Notes: generated by a model not told the origin, from the letters alone. A stretch of 64,000 bases of DNA from Allolobophora icterica (GCA_963556255.1 OY744610.1:67654457-67718456), one strand, 5' to 3'; shown: positions 27,901 through 38,870, numbered from the stretch's first letter. A program made the numbers and translations.

Positions 27901-30810
27901 TCGCCATTATGGACTGATGTAGCAGAGGATGTTACGCCAGAAGCACGGTTGCAGCTTAAGCAAATAGTGTTGCAACACCGTAAAGCATTCTCGTTGCATG
28001 AATGGGACTATGGCTACACGGATATTTTGCAGCACAAGATTGACACTGGAGAAGAACGACCAGTTCGACAAACCTTACGTCGTCAACCACTGGCTTTACT
28101 TCCAATGATAGACGAACAGGTGGACCAAATGCTCCGGCTGAAGTTGATCGAGCCGTCGACATCAGAATGGGCCAGTAATGTGGTCATCGTGAAGAAGAAA
28201 GATGGGACACCTCGGTTCTGCGTGGATTATCGAGCTGTCAACACCAAAACTCGACCTGACGCATTCCCGCTTCCACTCATCAGTGAGAGTTTGGATTCGC
28301 TCGCAGGTGCAACATGGTTCAGTACATTTGACCTTCGTGCAGGTTACCACCAGCTGGCAGTCGATCCGCAAGACAAACATAAGACAGGTTTCCTTACGAG
28401 AAGAGGTAGCTTTCAATTCCGAGTCTTACCGTTTGGTTTAAGCAACTCACCTGCAAGCTTTTCACGAATGATGAGTCTTGTGATGGCAGGTTTAAATTTT
28501 GAAATTTGCCTGGTGTACCTGGACGATATAATAGTGTTTGCCGCCGACTGGAAGTCTCACTTGGAACGAATCGCACGAGTGTTGGAGAGACTGGGCGAAG
28601 CTGGACTGAAATTGAAGCCCAGCAAATGTCATCTCTTCAGACGCCAGGTGTTATTTCTCGGACATGTAGTAAGTGGTCAAGGAGTTGGAACTGATCCAGA
28701 AAAGATTCGAGTGGTGGAAGAATGGCCTACGCCAAAGTCACTGAAAGAAGCACGTTCCTTCATTGGACTTTGTTCGTACTACCGCAAATTTGTTCCCGGT
28801 TTTGCGAAGGTTGCGCGACCTTTACACTCGCTGGCACAAAAAGGTCTCCGTTTTGAATGGACTCAAGACTGTGAGAACGCTTTCTGTGAGCTGAAGTTAC
28901 GGTTAACGGAAGCACCGATTCTGGCTCTTCCGAACGATGTCGACCAATATGTATTAGACACTGATGCATCGGCAGACGCAATTGGTGCCGTTCTGTCTCA
29001 ACGACAACAAGGGCGAGAACGTGTAATCTGCTATGGAAGTAGAGTCTGCTCCGAAGCCGAAAGAAACTACGATGTGACAAAAAGGGAACTTTTAGCAGTA
29101 GTACACTTTTTGAAGACTTACCGTCAGTACCTGCTAGGTCGAAAGTTCATCCTTCGAACGGATCATTCGGCCTTGCAATGGCTCCGAAGAACGCCGCTTC
29201 CGATCGGGCAGCAGGCCAGATGGCTCACTGTTATAGAAGAGTTTAGCTTCGAGATACAGCACCGAGCAGGAGCTTCGCATGGAAATGCAGACGCAATGTC
29301 GAGATGGCCACATCGGATTGATGCGGTACGGGTGCTAACTGACCCGACGCCTCAACCGACCGCACTGCCAACCGGTTGGGAAACCAATGACATACGAGAG
29401 GAGCAACGGAACGACCCGGAACTTGGCTGGATTGTGATGAAACGGTTGGAGTCAGCAGAACCGCCAACTATGGAGATGCTGCGATCACAAAGTCGAACAA
29501 TCAAGACCTTGGTGGCACAATGGCCTCAATTGTCTTTGCAAAATGAGATCCTGATGCGAGAATGGTTGCATCCAGAAACAGGTCGGACGAAGTGGTTCCA
29601 GATTGTCATGCCACCACAACGTCGGGACAGATTGATTGAACTGGCACACGAAGGAATGTCAGGCGGGCATTTGGGATGCCGGAAGACCATGGCACAAGTC
29701 CAACGCCGGGCTTATTGGCCAAGTTGGCGAGATGATGTGCGACGAGTTCTTAAGAAGTGTGACGCTTGTGCTCGCTACTGGAGAGGAAAGCCGCCGAGAC
29801 AAGGAATACTTCAGAACTTGACAGTGGGAAACCCACTAGAGTGTATCGGAATCGATATAACGGGGCCACATCCGTTATCTAACTCTGGTTATCGATACAT
29901 CTTAACAGTCGTGGACCATTTTTCCAGATGGGCCGAAGCCTATCCGATCCGGAATCAGACAGCAACTACAGTCGCTCGGGTGCTGGTGAAGGAATTCATC
30001 TCTCGATTCGGGTGCCCGCGACAGATTGTTACCGATCAGGGCGCGTGCTTCGAGTCCGCTCTGTTTCGCGATCTCTGCCAGCGACTCCGCATCGACAAGA
30101 CGAGAACGACGCCGTATAAACCGAGTAGTAACGGTGCGGTGGAACGCTTTCACCGCACACTCAACTCGATGCTGGGCAAAGTGGTCTCTCAACGTCAACG
30201 TGATTGGGACGTGCACTTACCCTATGTTCTTACGGCGTACCGAGCAAGCGAGAACGAGAGCACAGGATTCACGCCGAATCGCCTGTTTCTCTCTCGTGAA
30301 ACCTGTCTGCCTATTGATCTTGTTTTAGGAGATAGTCAAGTCTTACCTGCTAGTTTGTCTGTTGATGATTTTGTTTATGAACAGGTTTCCAGGATGCAAG
30401 AAGACTTTACAATTGCTAGAAAATTTATGCAGCGCCAAGCAACGCAACGTGCTTTTCGCTATGATATGAGAGTTAAACCGGTGGAGTTTGAACCTGGTAG
30501 TTTGGTGTGGTATTTCTATCCAAGGACCAGAGTCGGATTGAAAGAGAAATGGACCCGATGGTACACTGGTCCGTACCAAGTTAAAGAAAAGCTAAGTCCG
30601 GTTTTGTATAAAATACAACAATCACCACGGGCACAGCCGAAAATTGTGTATGTTGATAAGTTGAAGAAGTATGAAGGTGAGGGTTATCTTGAACTGCGAG
30701 AAGAAGAAACCGAGTTCGAATCCGAGGGGAGTGATTCTGAGGGTGATGGAAATAAACGCATTCAGCGGCCGAAGCGAAATACCGTGAAGCCAGCTAGATA
30801 TAGAGATTGA
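24949..30810 (+). CDS. Gag-Pol polyprotein of the gypsy element
   Basis: 1953 codons with no stop. The frame starts at an ATG (AAAATGATG) inside the 5' LTR, 28 nt past AATAAA, and reads through the LTR end and primer-binding site. Gag core lies about 435-600 (KIGTYNGKT, GFLV-like WEF region). The CCHC knuckle CFGCGQSDHLVRDC is at 702-715. Protease LIDTG is near 760-764. The reverse transcriptase has YLDD at 1190-1193. RNase H starts near DTDASADAIG (about 1337). The integrase zinc finger (HEGMSGGH...CDACARY) starts near 1566, with catalytic residues in DITGP, TDQGA and NGAVERFH. A GPY/F-like module (WYTGPYQV) and VYVDKLKKY follow. No chromodomain is evident. The stop is at 30808-30810. Confidence 0.93.
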   Translation: MMTANSAAISTGEVVELCEIMREFILRQEKLESVVSQLAREVGSLRGNFPAENTVVKAEGPLTHADICQEISLVPESYIVLDTSGVEVRNKPHMVPGSNPARFGQSVDALQQGARSLEGDENATRGTRIGVLMAELEKRAEVEPEVGLDRRFTRPIDIMDLGESELEVSDFGQQDHEIDEMSEVSDQEITFKHPWKKNVFEQQEMFIDKCYETQTNIKCLVSDTGRQMRQPQTTQQMSDSVRHPTRAWYAALDESARPSLTSSASLSSVPFTYGKQSAGIPTHSSATPFNQPSIWAVTGSSHENRPVAISRGHLSSSYLPTVMSIPTSFGATTTTETWSREIYRKPCQEIPVQVGKVRTEGRPSLLPTTTELATLNPAAKVTTSVATQTVMADEGQPGSTVEPQPGPNMKSTEEKGQLEKMPDNQTMLSTLRPNRQWIKIGTYNGKTAVQAFVRKFEVCAKHNGWTEEEKLHQLMCALVEPANQLLWEFDSANVMTSDDLIQKLKSRYGGTDQTTLYQTQLNTRRQREGEELGSLVQDIRRLMILAFPGPTTSHSEAIAIRAFIDALRDKELAMKVREREAETLDKAYNLAMRFEGYQKAERRDSDQSDRRPMRAKMVREDDGHLEKTLQLIRDELESQRRQMASLEKRLDGREHWESKPKELPVATASTTRRQWERTRGRPETAEESQPPNQVRRKSPRTCFGCGQSDHLVRDCPGPVSTQLGPVSSEEPPVAVRSNHVQGSSNAYLSVKVNGKTTFALIDTGCELSLVPSSLVKKTDVKRSRQLLQAANGTEIRVIGETKLTVEIDGLQFDAHCLVTEQISELILGLAWLESQQVQWNFGKRTITIKGHEVGIHCRSAPSMCRKVALAHDVQVPALSEMNVEAYAILAKLGDVCGRSWATQPQLLDSGVLVAGTLLPERAIDLPLRILNPTTSAVRLKKGLQCATEIVTVYGETSSDGQVSSCGQVIENRSEPSNEEVEKVLSPLWTDVAEDVTPEARLQLKQIVLQHRKAFSLHEWDYGYTDILQHKIDTGEERPVRQTLRRQPLALLPMIDEQVDQMLRLKLIEPSTSEWASNVVIVKKKDGTPRFCVDYRAVNTKTRPDAFPLPLISESLDSLAGATWFSTFDLRAGYHQLAVDPQDKHKTGFLTRRGSFQFRVLPFGLSNSPASFSRMMSLVMAGLNFEICLVYLDDIIVFAADWKSHLERIARVLERLGEAGLKLKPSKCHLFRRQVLFLGHVVSGQGVGTDPEKIRVVEEWPTPKSLKEARSFIGLCSYYRKFVPGFAKVARPLHSLAQKGLRFEWTQDCENAFCELKLRLTEAPILALPNDVDQYVLDTDASADAIGAVLSQRQQGRERVICYGSRVCSEAERNYDVTKRELLAVVHFLKTYRQYLLGRKFILRTDHSALQWLRRTPLPIGQQARWLTVIEEFSFEIQHRAGASHGNADAMSRWPHRIDAVRVLTDPTPQPTALPTGWETNDIREEQRNDPELGWIVMKRLESAEPPTMEMLRSQSRTIKTLVAQWPQLSLQNEILMREWLHPETGRTKWFQIVMPPQRRDRLIELAHEGMSGGHLGCRKTMAQVQRRAYWPSWRDDVRRVLKKCDACARYWRGKPPRQGILQNLTVGNPLECIGIDITGPHPLSNSGYRYILTVVDHFSRWAEAYPIRNQTATTVARVLVKEFISRFGCPRQIVTDQGACFESALFRDLCQRLRIDKTRTTPYKPSSNGAVERFHRTLNSMLGKVVSQRQRDWDVHLPYVLTAYRASENESTGFTPNRLFLSRETCLPIDLVLGDSQVLPASLSVDDFVYEQVSRMQEDFTIARKFMQRQATQRAFRYDMRVKPVEFEPGSLVWYFYPRTRVGLKEKWTRWYTGPYQVKEKLSPVLYKIQQSPRAQPKIVYVDKLKKYEGEGYLELREEETEFESEGSDSEGDGNKRIQRPKRNTVKPARYRD
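25323..25339 (+). other. primer-binding site within the gag frame
   Basis: TGGTACCAGAATCGGAG begins 2 bp after the 5' LTR and resembles the complement of a tRNA-Leu 3' end. It is translated in the gag frame as part of RGTRIGV. Confidence 0.8.
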
Positions 30811-31117
30811 CATTGTGGACTCCATTTATTCATTGATTGTTAGTGGTTTACTTCAATCTCATTGTGTAGTAGTTTTTGGTGTGTGTCTTAGATGATTAAG
30901 ACCTTAAACTGTGAGTACGTGGGTTGTTCCACCATTAGCAATTACTGAAGGATGGATCCTATAACCGGAACCAGTTTAGTAACGATTGAGAGACTAGGTA
31001 GAGGAGTCTACTAGTAATGTATAATTCTTCTAATGTTTTTGTTGTTGCTGAATGAACATTGCTGACTTGAGAACTTTGCTTTAAGTAAAATTTTCAATGT
31101 TTGAAAATTTTCTCTAC
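30811..31117 (+). other. 3' untranslated segment of the gypsy element
   Basis: A short non-coding stretch between the gag-pol stop and the polypurine tract. No envelope-like frame is present. Confidence 0.8.
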
Positions 31118-31129
31118 GGGGGTGGAGGG
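31118..31129 (+). other. polypurine tract
   Basis: GGGGGTGGAGGG lies directly before the 3' LTR. Confidence 0.8.
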
Positions 31130-32266
31130 TGTGACGAACGTCAATTTATATAATGTCTGTTTGAAAGAATGGTTAGCGCAACATAAATGTGGCCACGCAC
31201 ACCGAGTAATTTGCATATTATCGCATCTCATTAATTCTATTAATAGAGCACCAATCCTGAACTAGCGCGGTAGATTTCTGTGTGCGCCTGACAGAATGGA
31301 GGTTTCTCATTGGTCAGAAATGCCCGGGAATATTTGGCGCCAAGTGGACTGTCTATAAAACAGCGAGGCCTGGCATGCTACGCGCCTTTTCTGTGTGGAT
31401 GTCGTCGATGTGAGACGTGCGCCTTTTCTGTGTGGATGTCGTCGATGTGAGACGTGCGCCTTTTCTGTGTTGTTTTCGTCGCTGTGGGACGTGTTGGTGC
31501 AGTGTGATCTTTCGACGGATCGAAGTCGTATGATCGACTGGAAATACTTGTGAATCAGTGTTTTCTTCCGGTTAGAGGTTGAGTATCGATTCCAGTTGTT
31601 TTAATTGTATTTTTGGTATCGATCGGTAGTTTGTGTCGTCAAATGCGAGCATGTGTAAAGCGTGATTATTGAATTGTTGAATCAACGATAAGTAAGCTAA
31701 TTTGTGATTTCTCCGATAAGAGAAACAGAAGTAGATTTCGTATATTCGCCCCTGTATCAGTTTGACATTTATGACACGAGTGTGTAGTTTAATTCTTTAT
31801 TATCGGATTTAAGAACATTGACAATCATTAGTAATAATAGACTTTAATTCATTTAAATTCCAATAAATATAATTCATTGTGAAGCTTAATTAAAATGATG
31901 ACAGCTAATTCAGCTGCCATTTCAACAGGCGAAGTTGTTGAATTGTGTGAAATAATGAGGGAATTTATCTTGCGCCAGGAGAAGTTGGAAAGTGTCGTGT
32001 CACAACTAGCGCGGGAAGTTGGCAGTTTGCGCGGGAACTTTCCCGCCGAAAATACTGTTGTAAAGGCAGAAGGACCTTTAACACACGCAGACATATGTCA
32101 GGAAATATCCTTGGTACCAGAAAGTTATATAGTGCTCGACACAAGTGGTGTTGAGGTAAGAAATAAGCCCCACATGGTCCCGGGTTCAAATCCCGCACGT
32201 TTTGGCCAGTCAGTCGATGCCTTGCAACAGGGCGCGCGCTCGCTAGAGGGCGATGAGAACGCTACA
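31130..32266 (+). repeat. 3' LTR (1137 bp) of the gypsy element
   Basis: A copy of 24184-25320 with no difference that I could find, including promoter motifs, the 37-bp triplicate and the coding start. Confidence 0.95.
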
Positions 32267-32269
32267 TAA
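31895..32269 (+). CDS. N-terminal Gag fragment encoded by the 3' LTR
   Basis: The same ATG and 124 codons as the start of gag. The stop TAA is created at the junction with flanking DNA (32267-32269). If the 3' LTR promoter fires, a short truncated Gag could be made. There is no evidence that it is. Confidence 0.35.
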   Translation: MMTANSAAISTGEVVELCEIMREFILRQEKLESVVSQLAREVGSLRGNFPAENTVVKAEGPLTHADICQEISLVPESYIVLDTSGVEVRNKPHMVPGSNPARFGQSVDALQQGARSLEGDENAT

Positions 32270-34680
32270 CGACATCTTGTGGATGCCAAGGTCGATGACG
32301 TCGCTGTCCTCCTTTCTCTAGCCTAGGAGCTGACATCTTCTTGACTTTTCCAGCAATTTATAGGGTATTCCTTTACTTTAAATTCGTCTCAATATTTAGA
32401 ATTCCTCATTCTCATCAAAGCGGTGGAAATTATAAAAAAAAGTACTCTCAATGTCAAAGGCTTTTACGACCATAAGATATCGTTACATAATGGAAACGGG
32501 CGAAATCGTAAAAGTTCTGTTTAGACACCTTTAAATCGTGTCATTCCGACGCTATAAAGAAAATCGTTAATTCAACGTCAGCATATATAGTAGCAGGCTT
32601 CGAGAAAGGAGGACGAGTGGACGACGCTAATTCATCTTTGTTATACTATTCATCTCTGCTATGAAATAGCAATTAACCATATTTGTCTATTTACGCATCT
32701 CTCTATCTTCGTCTTTCTGTCTCTGTCTGTCTGTTCCTTGTGGCCACGTCACTTCTCTCTTTGTCTTTATCTCTGTCTGTCTGTCCGTCTGTCTCTCTGT
32801 CTGTCTGTCTCTGTCTCTCTCTCAAGTCTTACGGAGGTTTCCAACATTCTTCAGAGCAAGGCACTTTCCTAGAAGTCATTCAGTCAATTAGGCCTATGCT
32901 TCACCCAGTTCTTTATTTTAATGACAAACATACTTGTATTCTGCGGCAGTGTTGCGACTATTTCTATGCGAGTTTCAGTTTTTAAGTAATTAGTTCTGGG
33001 TCAATTCGTCGGTATTGATAATCAATAGTTTTCCTAATTTTTAAAGCAAAAACCTGCACAAAATATTCCCCAGGTAAGAAAACTATAAGATTCACGGCAC
33101 CCAGTTAGGGAAACAATAATGGAGGCAGGTAGGGTAAACGGCGAGATTGGTCGAGGAACGGATTTATTTATCGCTATGACAGTGGATGCTGATTTGAACA
33201 CTGATAGCGCTAGGAGAGAGGATGCTGAAGGGCACTGCGTACATTGGACCATTATGCTGTAGTCATAACCGGTGTTTAACGACATCTTATGGATGCCAAG
33301 GCCGTTGACGTCGCCCTCCTCCTTTCTCTAACATTGAGACTGGCACTACTAGAACACGGGCTGTGGCGGGGTCAGATACCATTAACGGCAATTGGCGGCT
33401 GTGTATTCGCGGTTTCGTCATTACGACGTCATTTCACTTCCGCTGACGTCATCTTCTTAACTTTTCAACCATTTTTAAGTCTTGGTTTTCAATTCCTTTC
33501 ATTTCTACTCCAACGCATTCTACGGTGAAAAAACTATGAAACAAATGCTATCGAAGTCAAATGCATTTCATACCATTAAATGAGGTGTAATATGCCGAAA
33601 TAATTTCTGTCGACGTCAACAGCCTTTGTTGCCATAAGATGAGATTGTAAACGGTGTAAATCAGTAAAATTGTAAAACTGCGAATACACACCTTTCAATC
33701 GTTGCACATTTTGATGATATAAATTCTGTCATTCAATCGCGATATAACTATTGACCGAGTTACTGTATAACGAGGAGAGCAACGCTAACGAGCTTTGGTA
33801 TGACACAGTGTCAATAAACAGCAATAAACCTCTACATAGTGCCAGTCCAAAGCATGAAGAAAGGAGGAGGGCGAAGTCGACGGTCCTGGCAACCACAATA
33901 ATTATGTCGTTAAACACTGAATTATAGTGAAATTGTACAGCTCTGCCTGGACACCTTAAATACTAGATTTCCGAAAGTATAAATGCCTCGTTTTCGTTCA
34001 GTCACGAAGTTTCATACGTACAAAACTCAAGCGCGCAGTTGTTAGTACCTACTGCGGGTGTTTCCAACATGAAAACTTTCAAGAAACAGTTCCCATCGGT
34101 ATCAACGGCATTTAGTGCCACGAGTTCTACAGAGGTTCCCTACCTCTTTCAGAACAAAGTGCCCGTACTAAAAGTCCCTTTCATTTCAACTCCAATATTT
34201 GGAACATTAAAGTCTCATTAAAGAACTATAAACAAAATACTATCGATGGAAATGGCCTTTGATGCCATAAGATATCATAACACGATGGAACCTATAGGGT
34301 TTTTATAAAAAGTTCTGTTTTGACACTTTTAAATCATATCATTCCGACGCTATAAATAGATTAATTAATACAATGTTCCCCTATTGACCTATCTCTCCTT
34401 CCTCTCTCTCTAAGTCAGATGTATATTTGACTTATCGGTGTATCTCTCTCTAGATGTCTCTCGGCCACTACCCTAACTGTGCAAGTCCCAAGCCGAGAGA
34501 AAGGAGTAGGGCGACGTCGGAGGTCCTGGCAACCACGAGATTTCGTTAAACACCGAATTATAGCGAAATTGTACAACTTTGCTTAGACACCTTTAAATCG
34601 TTCCCATATGAAACTATAAATGCTTCATCTTCATTAACTGGCGAGGTGCAATCCTGATACACTATTATTACTAGTAACTA
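32267..34680 (+). repeat. repeat mosaic segment 1
   Basis: R-arms (GTGTTTAACGACATCTTATGG...GGACTGGCAC) at 32267-32325 and 33262-33345. F-arms (GTGCCAGTCC...GATGTCGTTAAACAC) at 33839-33930 and 34480-34570. Conserved modules lie near 32524, 33684, 33949, 34319 and 34586. A CRE-ETS-CRE cassette spans 33424-33451. CT-rich simple sequence occurs at 32700-32825. Nothing host-coding is seen. Confidence 0.7.
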
Positions 34681-34756
34681 ATGGGACTATGTTTTCTAGG
34701 AGAAAACTATCAAGAAGCATTACGCAACGGCTTCAACGACATTTTAATGCCAGCAG

Positions 34757-35178
34757 TCTGTGAGACGTATGTGATAACCAAGGAAATTGAAAGACGAATA
34801 ATGGCTTTTGAACGAACGTGCTATCGAAAACTGCTGAGAGTCGGATGGAGACGAAAGATGACAAATGAAGAACTGTACAGTCAAATTGGCCCAAGAGAAA
34901 CTCTGTTACAAAAAGTAATTTGCAGGAAATTACAACTGTTTGGACATATATGTAGAATGAATGACTCCAGGAAACTCAAGACGCTAGTTTTTGGCATGAT
35001 GGAGGGGAAGAACAAAAGAGGACGCCCTAACAGAGAATGGACAGACGATATCATGACATGGTGCAGAAACGATTCTTTACAGCCACATAGCAAGAGAAAG
35101 AGACACATGGAAGGAAGTGATAAAGAGCGCATCAAGCACCTACGGGCGATGAACCCATGGTTAATGATGATGATGATG
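34757..35178 (+). pseudogene. RTE-like LINE ORF2 C-terminal fragment with (ATG)n tail
   Basis: The reading RRIMAFERTCYRKLLRVGW, LQLFGHICRMND and KRGRPNREWTDDI is the C-terminal signature of RTE-type LINE polyproteins. It ends in ATGATGATGATGATG, a typical RTE 3' terminus. It interrupts the mosaic between ATTTTAATGCCAG and AGTCTTAAGAGGTTCCC. The coding part is open over about 140 codons but lacks the endonuclease and RT. Confidence 0.8.
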
Positions 35179-35184
35179 AGTCTT

Positions 35185-36395
35185 AAGAGGTTCCCAACTT
35201 TTTTCAGAGCAAGCCACCCTTACTAAAAGTCATTCAATCAACGGCACGTGACTTTGATTTCATTCACTTTTCTTCCAGTTAGTCATTTATATTAACGACG
35301 AGCAATCGTTCCTTGTATACAGCAGCAGTGTTCCGACTATTTCTACTCTACTTTGAGCTATTATTAATTAAATAAATATGAGCCTACGTGAATAGTGATA
35401 ATCAGCTTTTTTCAGCAGGTTTTGAAAGAAAAAGCTGCACATTTGTCATCAAGCCGCGGCACTTACAGAGCAGATTACGGCACCAGGCTGGGAAACAATG
35501 ATGTAGGCATGGTAGGGTAAGCGATGAGATTGGTGGAGGAACGGATTTATTTAGCGCTATGAAAACGGTGCAGATTTTGCAAACTGATGCAGCTTACATT
35601 GGACCATTTTGCTGTAGTCATAGCCAGTGTTTAACGACATCTTATGGATCCCAAGACCCTCGACGTTGCCCTCCTCCTAGTCGTTGGATTGGTACTAACA
35701 GAGTACCTCCAGTGGCAGGATTGTACAATTACGCAGCAAGTGACGGACAATACGCGGTTTCGTCATTGCGACGTCATTTCACCTCCACTGACGTCATCTT
35801 CTTGACTTTTTCAACCCATTTTGAAGTCATGGTTTTCAATCCCTTTCATTTCAACTCCAGAGCATGCTACGGTCAAAACTCTAAAAGATACTATCGACGT
35901 CAATGGCCTTTGAGAGCATAGGATGAGGTTGTAAACAGCGTAAATTAGCAAAAATGTGAAAGTCCGACTAGACACCTTTAAATAGTTTTATATTTCGAAG
36001 ATATAAATTCCGTCGTTCAACCACTGTATAATTTATATCCCAAATCTCGTTTAAAGATGAGGGCGACTCTAATCATCTTTGCTATGATACAGCGCCAATA
36101 GGCAGTAACTAACCTCCATACTGTGCCAGTCCAAAGTCTGGAGAAAGGAGGGCGACGTCGTTGGTCCTGGCAACCACAATAATTATGTCATTGACACTGA
36201 TTTATAGTGAAATTGTCCAGCTCTGCCTAGACACCTTTAAATCGAGTCATTCCCAAAATATAAATTCTTCATTTTCATTAACTTGCGAAGTCTAATCCCG
36301 ACACCGACCAATCACACGTTTCCAAGTAACTAATGAATGAAAGAATACTTGTTTATTGAACATCAAAGCTGACGTAACGCAACTAGAGCAATCTA
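35185..36395 (+). repeat. repeat mosaic segment 2
   Basis: The unit body runs to an R-arm at 35620-35690. A CRE-ETS-CRE cassette lies at 35769-35798 and modules near 35970 and 36229. An F-arm is at 36123-36210. Confidence 0.7.
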
Positions 36396-37245
36396 CGGCG
36401 GTTATAGACTCACGAGCAGCTAATTGGCGTCATTCCTGTGGTGTAGAGAATACGAGGTATAAAACTGCGATCGTCTTTCTCGGGTAGGGTAAATTTATGC
36501 GGTCTCGCTCGAAGGTTGTGTCCACTGCTGCGGAGGGGAGGGAGCAGGTCACGCAGCACATGATTGGGATTCCTTATAATTGCAAGAAGAAGTCGTTCGT
36601 CTGACTCGTTGACCAATTGGTTGACGTCATCAGCATCTCCAGGGAGGAATCCGCCACGGGTTAGTCGCCTAAACAAACGATCGATCCTGTCTCTATCCCT
36701 TGTTGGTATAACTCACTAGATTTGGTTGGCGTATAAAATATGTACCATCGTTGTTGCCACGGTAACATCGCGAAGGGCTGCTGATTGAAGACTATGCGAG
36801 CGGAGCACACGCAGAGCGTATATCGAAGAGGAGCTGGTGGAGAGTATCTATTCTAGCTGGGTTGTCACTCCGAGGCAGGGGCGTCTACACCATAGAAACC
36901 TTGGAGCAAATGCTCCATCCAAGAAATAGGGGGGAAAGATCTGTCAGTGTGTGTGCCACCATTTTAGGGGGGGGAGGAACGGAAAGGGGGAAAAAGAGGG
37001 AGAAAATGGACGTTGCTCCAATGACTTAGGGGGGATAGACGCCCCTGCTCCGAGGTCCGATTGCAACATGGACTTGACCTTTTCTAATCCGGGGATAACT
37101 TCCACGGCAGGTCCACGCCTTTTCTGCCTCTTTTTAAGTATCACCATTTCTCTGGTCTTAGTTGCATTAAGACGGAGGTTGTTCTTTGCGACCCGGTCCA
37201 TGATTGGCCTGAACTCTACTATGGCAGGACTCATGTGAGAAGATC
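36396..37245 (-). pseudogene. LINE RT C-terminal fragment, interrupted by a MITE
   Basis: On the minus strand NNLRLNATKTREMVILKKRQ and RRGPAVEVIPGLEKV (near 37200-37080) are typical of the region after the LINE RT active site. Further on, LRDLLPPLRSSGHNLRARPH and FTLPEKDDRSFIPRILY (near 36580-36440) are the usual C-terminus. The two parts are separated by a hAT-like MITE and by decayed sequence. A second copy of the last 200 bp is at 46985. Confidence 0.75.
36876..37047. mobile_element. hAT-like MITE, 172 bp
   Basis: Starts CAGGGGCGTCTACACC and ends GGATAGACGCCCCTG, inverted termini. Perfect 8-bp duplications CTCCGAGG flank it (36868-36875, 37048-37055). The interior is G-rich. It split a LINE fragment. 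Confidence 0.9.
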
Positions 37246-37252
37246 AAATCAG

Positions 37253-38870
37253 TGGTTGGCAGGAGATCAGGGAGACAAGATTAACAGAGAGGTTGGGAGA
37301 CGGAGGGGTGGTTGGATCGGGTTAGGATTTCTCTCTCTCAGTCTGACGAACGCTTCTTTCTGATCAAAGCATGATCAGGTGAAAACTCTAACAAAAACTT
37401 ATCGATGTCAAGAAATTCTATCGCAATTTAAAAAGTTCTACTTACACACCTTTAAATCCTGTTATTCCGAAGCTATAAATACCTTTGTTACTGAATGCTA
37501 AGTAAGTAAGTAAGTAAGTATATCCTTTATTAATCCAACTGCTAACCGCATTTTGGTTTACACATGTATATCACGTCCAGGTTAAAGTACTAAGGCCTAT
37601 ATTCCGGTGAAAATTATCCTAATTATGAAAGATTTACGAGCTAGACTAAACTGCTTGTACGTTTGAGAGCGCTAAAGCTAACTTACCGTAAATATCATTA
37701 TAATCGTAATTACATGACATTGTGCAGCAAAAAAATCATCAAACTGTATCAAAAATTAAAAGGAGGTTCTAATAGATTAAGAATCTCAGGTGAAATTACA
37801 GCCCTCTTTTATTATCAAATCTATATCAAATAAAGACTCACTTGTATAGGCCTATATAACATTACTTCTATGTTATAAATGATGCAAAAATATTGTTTAA
37901 TTGCATTACGTATCACCCTACCACAATACATTTATGATTTATTCCAATAATAATCTCATGTCATTTTCACAATTTTATAAATTCATCCCTGTACCCAAAA
38001 CTTTGGGTAAATATATTTACTCTGAGTGAATTAGATATTTTTTAAACTGTTATCATGATTATTACAGAGGTTTTATGTAACGCCCTTCATGGTTATCTAT
38101 TCAGAAGCGGAAAATAAAGAACTATCGTTTTCAGTGTTTGTTTGTTTCAATGCTTTGATTCTTGAAAAATCTACAGTAAAATAAAGATGTCATATCGTAA
38201 TTCATATGTTGTGAAATCGTAACTGAAGCTGTTACAAAATTTTGAGAACTATATTCAGAATCTCGGGTACACAAAGAATGTTCATGAAGAATTTTTACAC
38301 TTAAAATTTCTTGCTTATGACAACTGCTGCATAATGCATACATTGTAAGTGGTGATATATATGCGTCAAATACCATCTCATCATACATAATTCATGTATC
38401 ATTGATACGTTGTTAACTGCATTTTTGGTGTCGTTAAACAACTAATATTAGAGACATCGTAGAATTCTGTTTCGAAACCATTAAATGGTGTCTCACAGAA
38501 GCCATGAATTCCTGGTTTTCACCATATTGCATACATTTTTTCAACGGTGATTCTTGTCATAGGACGACGTTAAATTTTACAATTATAAAAAAATGTTTGT
38601 AAATAACTGCGTGACTAGTAGAGCCAGTCCCAAGCAGTGGCGTCTATCAATGGAGTGGGAGGTTAGGAGAACGATCTCACACGGTTGCCAGAAATGGGGC
38701 GTTTACTATGCGTATGTATCATAATTTCTTTACAATTCTGTGTCATTTCTGAGTCTTATATATATATAAGTCAGCAGGAGTGAGGGATTTGTCCTCCCAT
38801 TCCAGGTGGGGGGGGAGACGCCACTGAACCCATATCTGGGAAAAGGATGAGGGCGATGTCAGTGGTTCCG
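37253..38870 (+). repeat. 1.6-kb duplicated segment, copy B
   Basis: Counterpart of 20217-21660 (see there). It differs by a TAAGTAAGTAAGTAAG block with extra sequence at 37497-37720 and by many substitutions. Confidence 0.75.
38635..38826. mobile_element. CAGTGRCGT MITE, copy 2
   Basis: CAGTGGCGTCTA...GGAGACGCCACTG, preceded by AGTCCCAAG as in copies 1 and 4. Confidence 0.65.

Larger units (their letters stand above)
24184..32266 (+). mobile_element. Ty3/gypsy LTR retrotransposon with single gag-pol frame
   Basis: Two 1137-bp LTRs with a constant offset of 6946 and no visible difference enclose an open gag-pol frame of 1953 codons in the standard order gag-PR-RT-RH-IN. The primer-binding site TGGTACCAGAATCGGAG lies 2 bp after the LTR and resembles the 3' end of tRNA-Leu. 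A polypurine tract precedes the 3' LTR. No clean target duplication is visible (TAGG at left, TAAC at right). The insertion split a unit of the repeat mosaic. The open frame and matching LTRs indicate a recent, possibly active copy. Confidence 0.92.

Noticed and set aside
26133..30579. Many antisense and alternative-frame ORFs over the gypsy element
   Set aside because: Shadows of the long gag-pol frame, with no recognisable domains of their own.
30811..31117. Envelope gene making the gypsy element an errantivirus-like element
   Set aside because: Only about 300 bp separate the pol stop from the polypurine tract, and no membrane-protein frame is present.
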